Assembly (NCBI GenBank): GCA_026984795.1
Contig: JALSRK010000024.1
Location: 1 to 64,000 of the forward strand
Origin: Solibacteraceae bacterium
GTDB taxonomy: Bacteria; Acidobacteriota; Terriglobia; Bryobacterales; Bryobacteraceae
Length of the DNA stretch: 64,000 bases
Direction of reading: 5' to 3'
A model generated the notes under the pieces. It was not told the DNA's origin and ran no database searches. It saw only the letters and a list, made by a program, of their open reading frames with translations. A program made the translations under genes and the position numbers. Shown here piece by piece: positions 60,490-64,000 of this stretch (positions are counted from its first letter, which is position 1; every line of letters begins with the position of its first letter).

Positions 60490-61548
60490 TCAGCAGATGC
60501 GCGGGAGGAGCTCGCCCACCGGCATCGGGATGACCCTCGCCGCTCCGATGCTGGTGCGGAGCGTCACGGCGCCGGGGTGTTCGGCGGTGATGCGCCCGAT
60601 CACCTGAGCGTCGCGTCCCAAGGGGTGGGCGCGCATGCGCTCGAGGATGGCCGGGGCGGCGGCGGGATCGACCACCGCAAGCAGCTTGCCCTCGTTGGCC
60701 ACCGTCAGGGGGTCGAGGCCGAGGAGTTCGCAAGCCGCCTCGACTTCGGCGCGGACGGGAATCTTTTCTTCCTCCAGCACGATGCCTTTGCCGGCGGCGG
60801 CAGCGACCTCGTTCAACGCCGCCGCCACGCCGCCGCGGGTGGGGTCGCGCATGAAGCGCACGGCGCCGGGCGTCTCCAGGATGGTCTCGACGAGGGTGTG
60901 GAGGGCGGCGGTGTCGCTTTCGATGCGGGCGCCGAACTCGAGGCCTTCGCGGACGCTGAGGACGGCGATCCCATGGTCGCCGATGGGACCGCTGAGGATG
61001 ACGGCGTCGCCGGGCTCGATTCGCTGGGGACCGAGCTGGACGCCTTCGGAGACGAGGCCGATGCCGGCGGTGGTGATGTAGCAGCCGTCGCCGTGGCCTT
61101 TGTCGACGACCTTCGTATCACCGGTGACGATTTCGACGCCGGCCTCGCGGGCGGCGGCGGCCATGCGCTGGACGAGGCGGGCCAACTGCTCGATGGGGAA
61201 GCCTTCCTCGACGAGGAAGGCGGCGCTGAGAAAGAGAGGCCGGGCCCCGGCCACAGCGAGGTCGTTGATGGTTCCGTTGACGGCCAGCTCACCGAGGGAG
61301 CCGCCGGGAAAGACGAGCGGGCGCACCACGTAGGCGTCGGTCGAGAAAGCCAGGCGCAGGCCGGCGGCGGCAACCACTGCGGCGTCGCCCAGGGCTTCCA
61401 GCGCGCTGTTGCGGAACGCCGGCAGGAAGAGCTGCTGGATCAGATCGGCGGTAAGCTGGCCGCCGCTGCCGTGGCCGAGGACGACGTTCGGATAGGAGCG
61501 CAGCGGCAGCGGGCAGCTCCACTTGCCGGGATCGAGGTTCTTGGCCAT
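60490..61548 (-). CDS. hypE: hydrogenase maturation protein HypE
   Basis: The 352-residue protein dehydrates the carbamoylated C-terminal cysteine to thiocyanate for CN ligands of [NiFe] hydrogenase. It has the AIRS-type ATP-binding fold (LGHGSGGQLTADLI, FSTDAYVV, NGTINDLAVAGA, VTGDTKVV) and ends in the invariant PRIC with the terminal cysteine. ATG 61548 gives the normal family length; longer upstream frames are unlikely. It follows hypD by 5 bases and is the last gene of the hyp run. Confidence 0.96.
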   Translation of the reverse strand: MAKNLDPGKWSCPLPLRSYPNVVLGHGSGGQLTADLIQQLFLPAFRNSALEALGDAAVVAAAGLRLAFSTDAYVVRPLVFPGGSLGELAVNGTINDLAVAGARPLFLSAAFLVEEGFPIEQLARLVQRMAAAAREAGVEIVTGDTKVVDKGHGDGCYITTAGIGLVSEGVQLGPQRIEPGDAVILSGPIGDHGIAVLSVREGLEFGARIESDTAALHTLVETILETPGAVRFMRDPTRGGVAAALNEVAAAAGKGIVLEEEKIPVRAEVEAACELLGLDPLTVANEGKLLAVVDPAAAPAILERMRAHPLGRDAQVIGRITAEHPGAVTLRTSIGAARVIPMPVGELLPRIC

Positions 61549-61553
61549 AAGGG

Positions 61554-62660
<1,107 letters not shown>

Positions 62661-62684
62661 GTCGGTGGGTCTCCTAGCAGGCGT

Positions 62685-62950
62685 TCATCCTGCAGGCGCG
62701 CCGTCCTCATCACCGGGCCGCCACTCCGGCCCGTCCAGCTCGCCCATTTCCCGCAACGCCTCGAGCGTCTGGGCGGCGGCCTCTTCGTCCAGCTTGCTGA
62801 TGGCGAAGCCGACGTGGACGATGGCGTAGTCGCCGGGCCCGGCCTCGGGCAGATACTCGAGGCAGACCTCCTTGACGACGCCGCCGAAGTCGAGCCGGCC
62901 CATCCGCAGGCCGTCCTTCTCGTAGACCTCTTCGATGCGGCCGGGAACCG

Positions 62951-62960
<10 letters not shown>
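62685..62960 (-). CDS. hypC: hydrogenase maturation chaperone HypC
   Basis: The 91-residue chaperone binds the large-subunit precursor and HypD. The essential Cys2 follows the GTG start (MCLAVPGRI); GDYAIVHVGFAISKLDEEAA is the conserved core. GTG 62960 is preceded by AAAAGGAGG. It overlaps the end of hypB by 10 bases. Confidence 0.93.
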
Positions 62961-63643
<683 letters not shown>

Positions 63644-63670
63644 CGTCCAGCCCCTCGAGGATCTCGCCTC

Positions 63671-64000
63671 CTACCTCTCGATCTCCAGCGCCGCCAACTC
63701 GATCTCGCGGCCCTGGACAAGCGTCCCCCCGGCAGCGCCGCATACAGGACAGTACATCAATTGTAAGCCTTCCGGCTCGACGTCGCGACGGCACCGCGGG
63801 CAGTGGATCCGGACCGGCGCCGGCTCGATCACCAGGCGGGAGCCTTCGAGCAGCGTGTCCCGGCAGGCCGCCTCGTAGCCGAGGAGCAGCGCCTCTTCCA
63901 TCACGCCGCTGAGGGCGCCCAAGCGCAGCCGGACCTCGCGCACCTTCCGGGCGCCGTTGGCCCGGGCGGCCTCTTCGGCCATCCGGACCAGTTCACGGGC
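63671..64000 (-). CDS. hypA: hydrogenase nickel-chaperone HypA, N-terminus beyond the window
   Basis: The visible 109 residues plus stop cover all but the first few of HypA (beginning ARELVRMAEEAARANGARKV). The zinc site is CPRC and CPVC, separated by 14 residues. The frame stays open to the right edge, where the missing N-terminal residues, including the nickel-binding MH motif, must lie; the ATG at 63982 would cut off part of the first helix. HypA works with HypB in nickel insertion. Confidence 0.92.
   Translation of the reverse strand, partial: ARELVRMAEEAARANGARKVREVRLRLGALSGVMEEALLLGYEAACRDTLLEGSRLVIEPAPVRIHCPRCRRDVEPEGLQLMYCPVCGAAGGTLVQGREIELAALEIER

Overview
The window is GC-rich bacterial chromosome, and several marker families point to Acidobacteriota, most likely the Bryobacterales/Solibacter group. 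These are a penicillin acylase-like enzyme ending in what I recognise as the Solibacter C-terminal domain (TIGR03437), a VWFA-related acidobacterial protein (TIGR03436), an Oar-like TonB-dependent receptor with an N-terminal carboxypeptidase-regulatory domain, and a membrane-anchored winged-helix/TolB-propeller regulator. Family assignments come from reading the proteins, not from searches.

Layout. 0.6-5.7 kb: Tat-exported carbohydrate enzymes (six-hairpin glycosidase-like protein, alpha/beta hydrolase, Gfo/Idh/MocA oxidoreductase). 5.9-10.1 kb: a multihaem NapC/NirT-type cytochrome, uridine kinase-like kinase, NUDIX hydrolase, sfsA and a PLP threonine dehydratase-like gene, all on the plus strand. 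10.1-17.7 kb: mutarotase-like protein, FmdB zinc ribbon, glgX, FAD-dependent amine-oxidase/mutase-like protein and a GH51 arabinofuranosidase. 17.9-25.3 kb: coiled-coil membrane protein, Tat-exported SelA-like PLP protein, GT2 glycosyltransferase, large M1 metallopeptidase, PHP-domain protein and a CoA-type NUDIX hydrolase. 25.3-28.2 kb: an ECF sigma/anti-sigma pair divergent from a di-haem MauG/CCP-like cytochrome, followed by tRNA-Pro(GGG). 28.7-33.1 kb: a tandem-activase protein overlapping an HgdB-like partner, a two-component ATP-driven reductase module. 33.2-37.6 kb: HPt protein, exported propeller-like protein and the winged-helix/TolB regulator. 37.6-45.4 kb: a minus-strand run of TonB receptor, two paralogous exported polysaccharide-pyruvyl-transferase-like proteins and a DUF1593 nucleoside-hydrolase-like protein.

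45.4-49.8 kb looks like an accessory island. It is visibly less GC-rich in part, gene-sparse, and holds a PIN-domain toxin-antitoxin pair and a tightly coupled three-gene operon led by a TIGR04255 protein. 49.8-60.5 kb returns to periplasmic metabolism: lipoprotein GalM, the acylase/TIGR03437 fusion, pentapeptide protein, sugar isomerase-like TIM barrel, VWFA protein, FtsX-like permease, a HicB-HicA pair with a truncated toxin, and a sulfatase. 60.5-64.0 kb is hypA-B-C-D-E for [NiFe] hydrogenase maturation. hypA runs off the right edge, so hydrogenase genes or hypF may lie beyond it.

Taken together this is a soil-type heterotroph with much secreted glycan-degrading and glycan-modifying capacity, c-type cytochrome respiration and hydrogen metabolism. 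The candidates for something undescribed are the TIGR04255 operon, the pair of exported pyruvyl-transferase-like proteins behind a TonB receptor, and the anti-sigma factor carrying a CxxCH haem-type motif beside a di-haem cytochrome.
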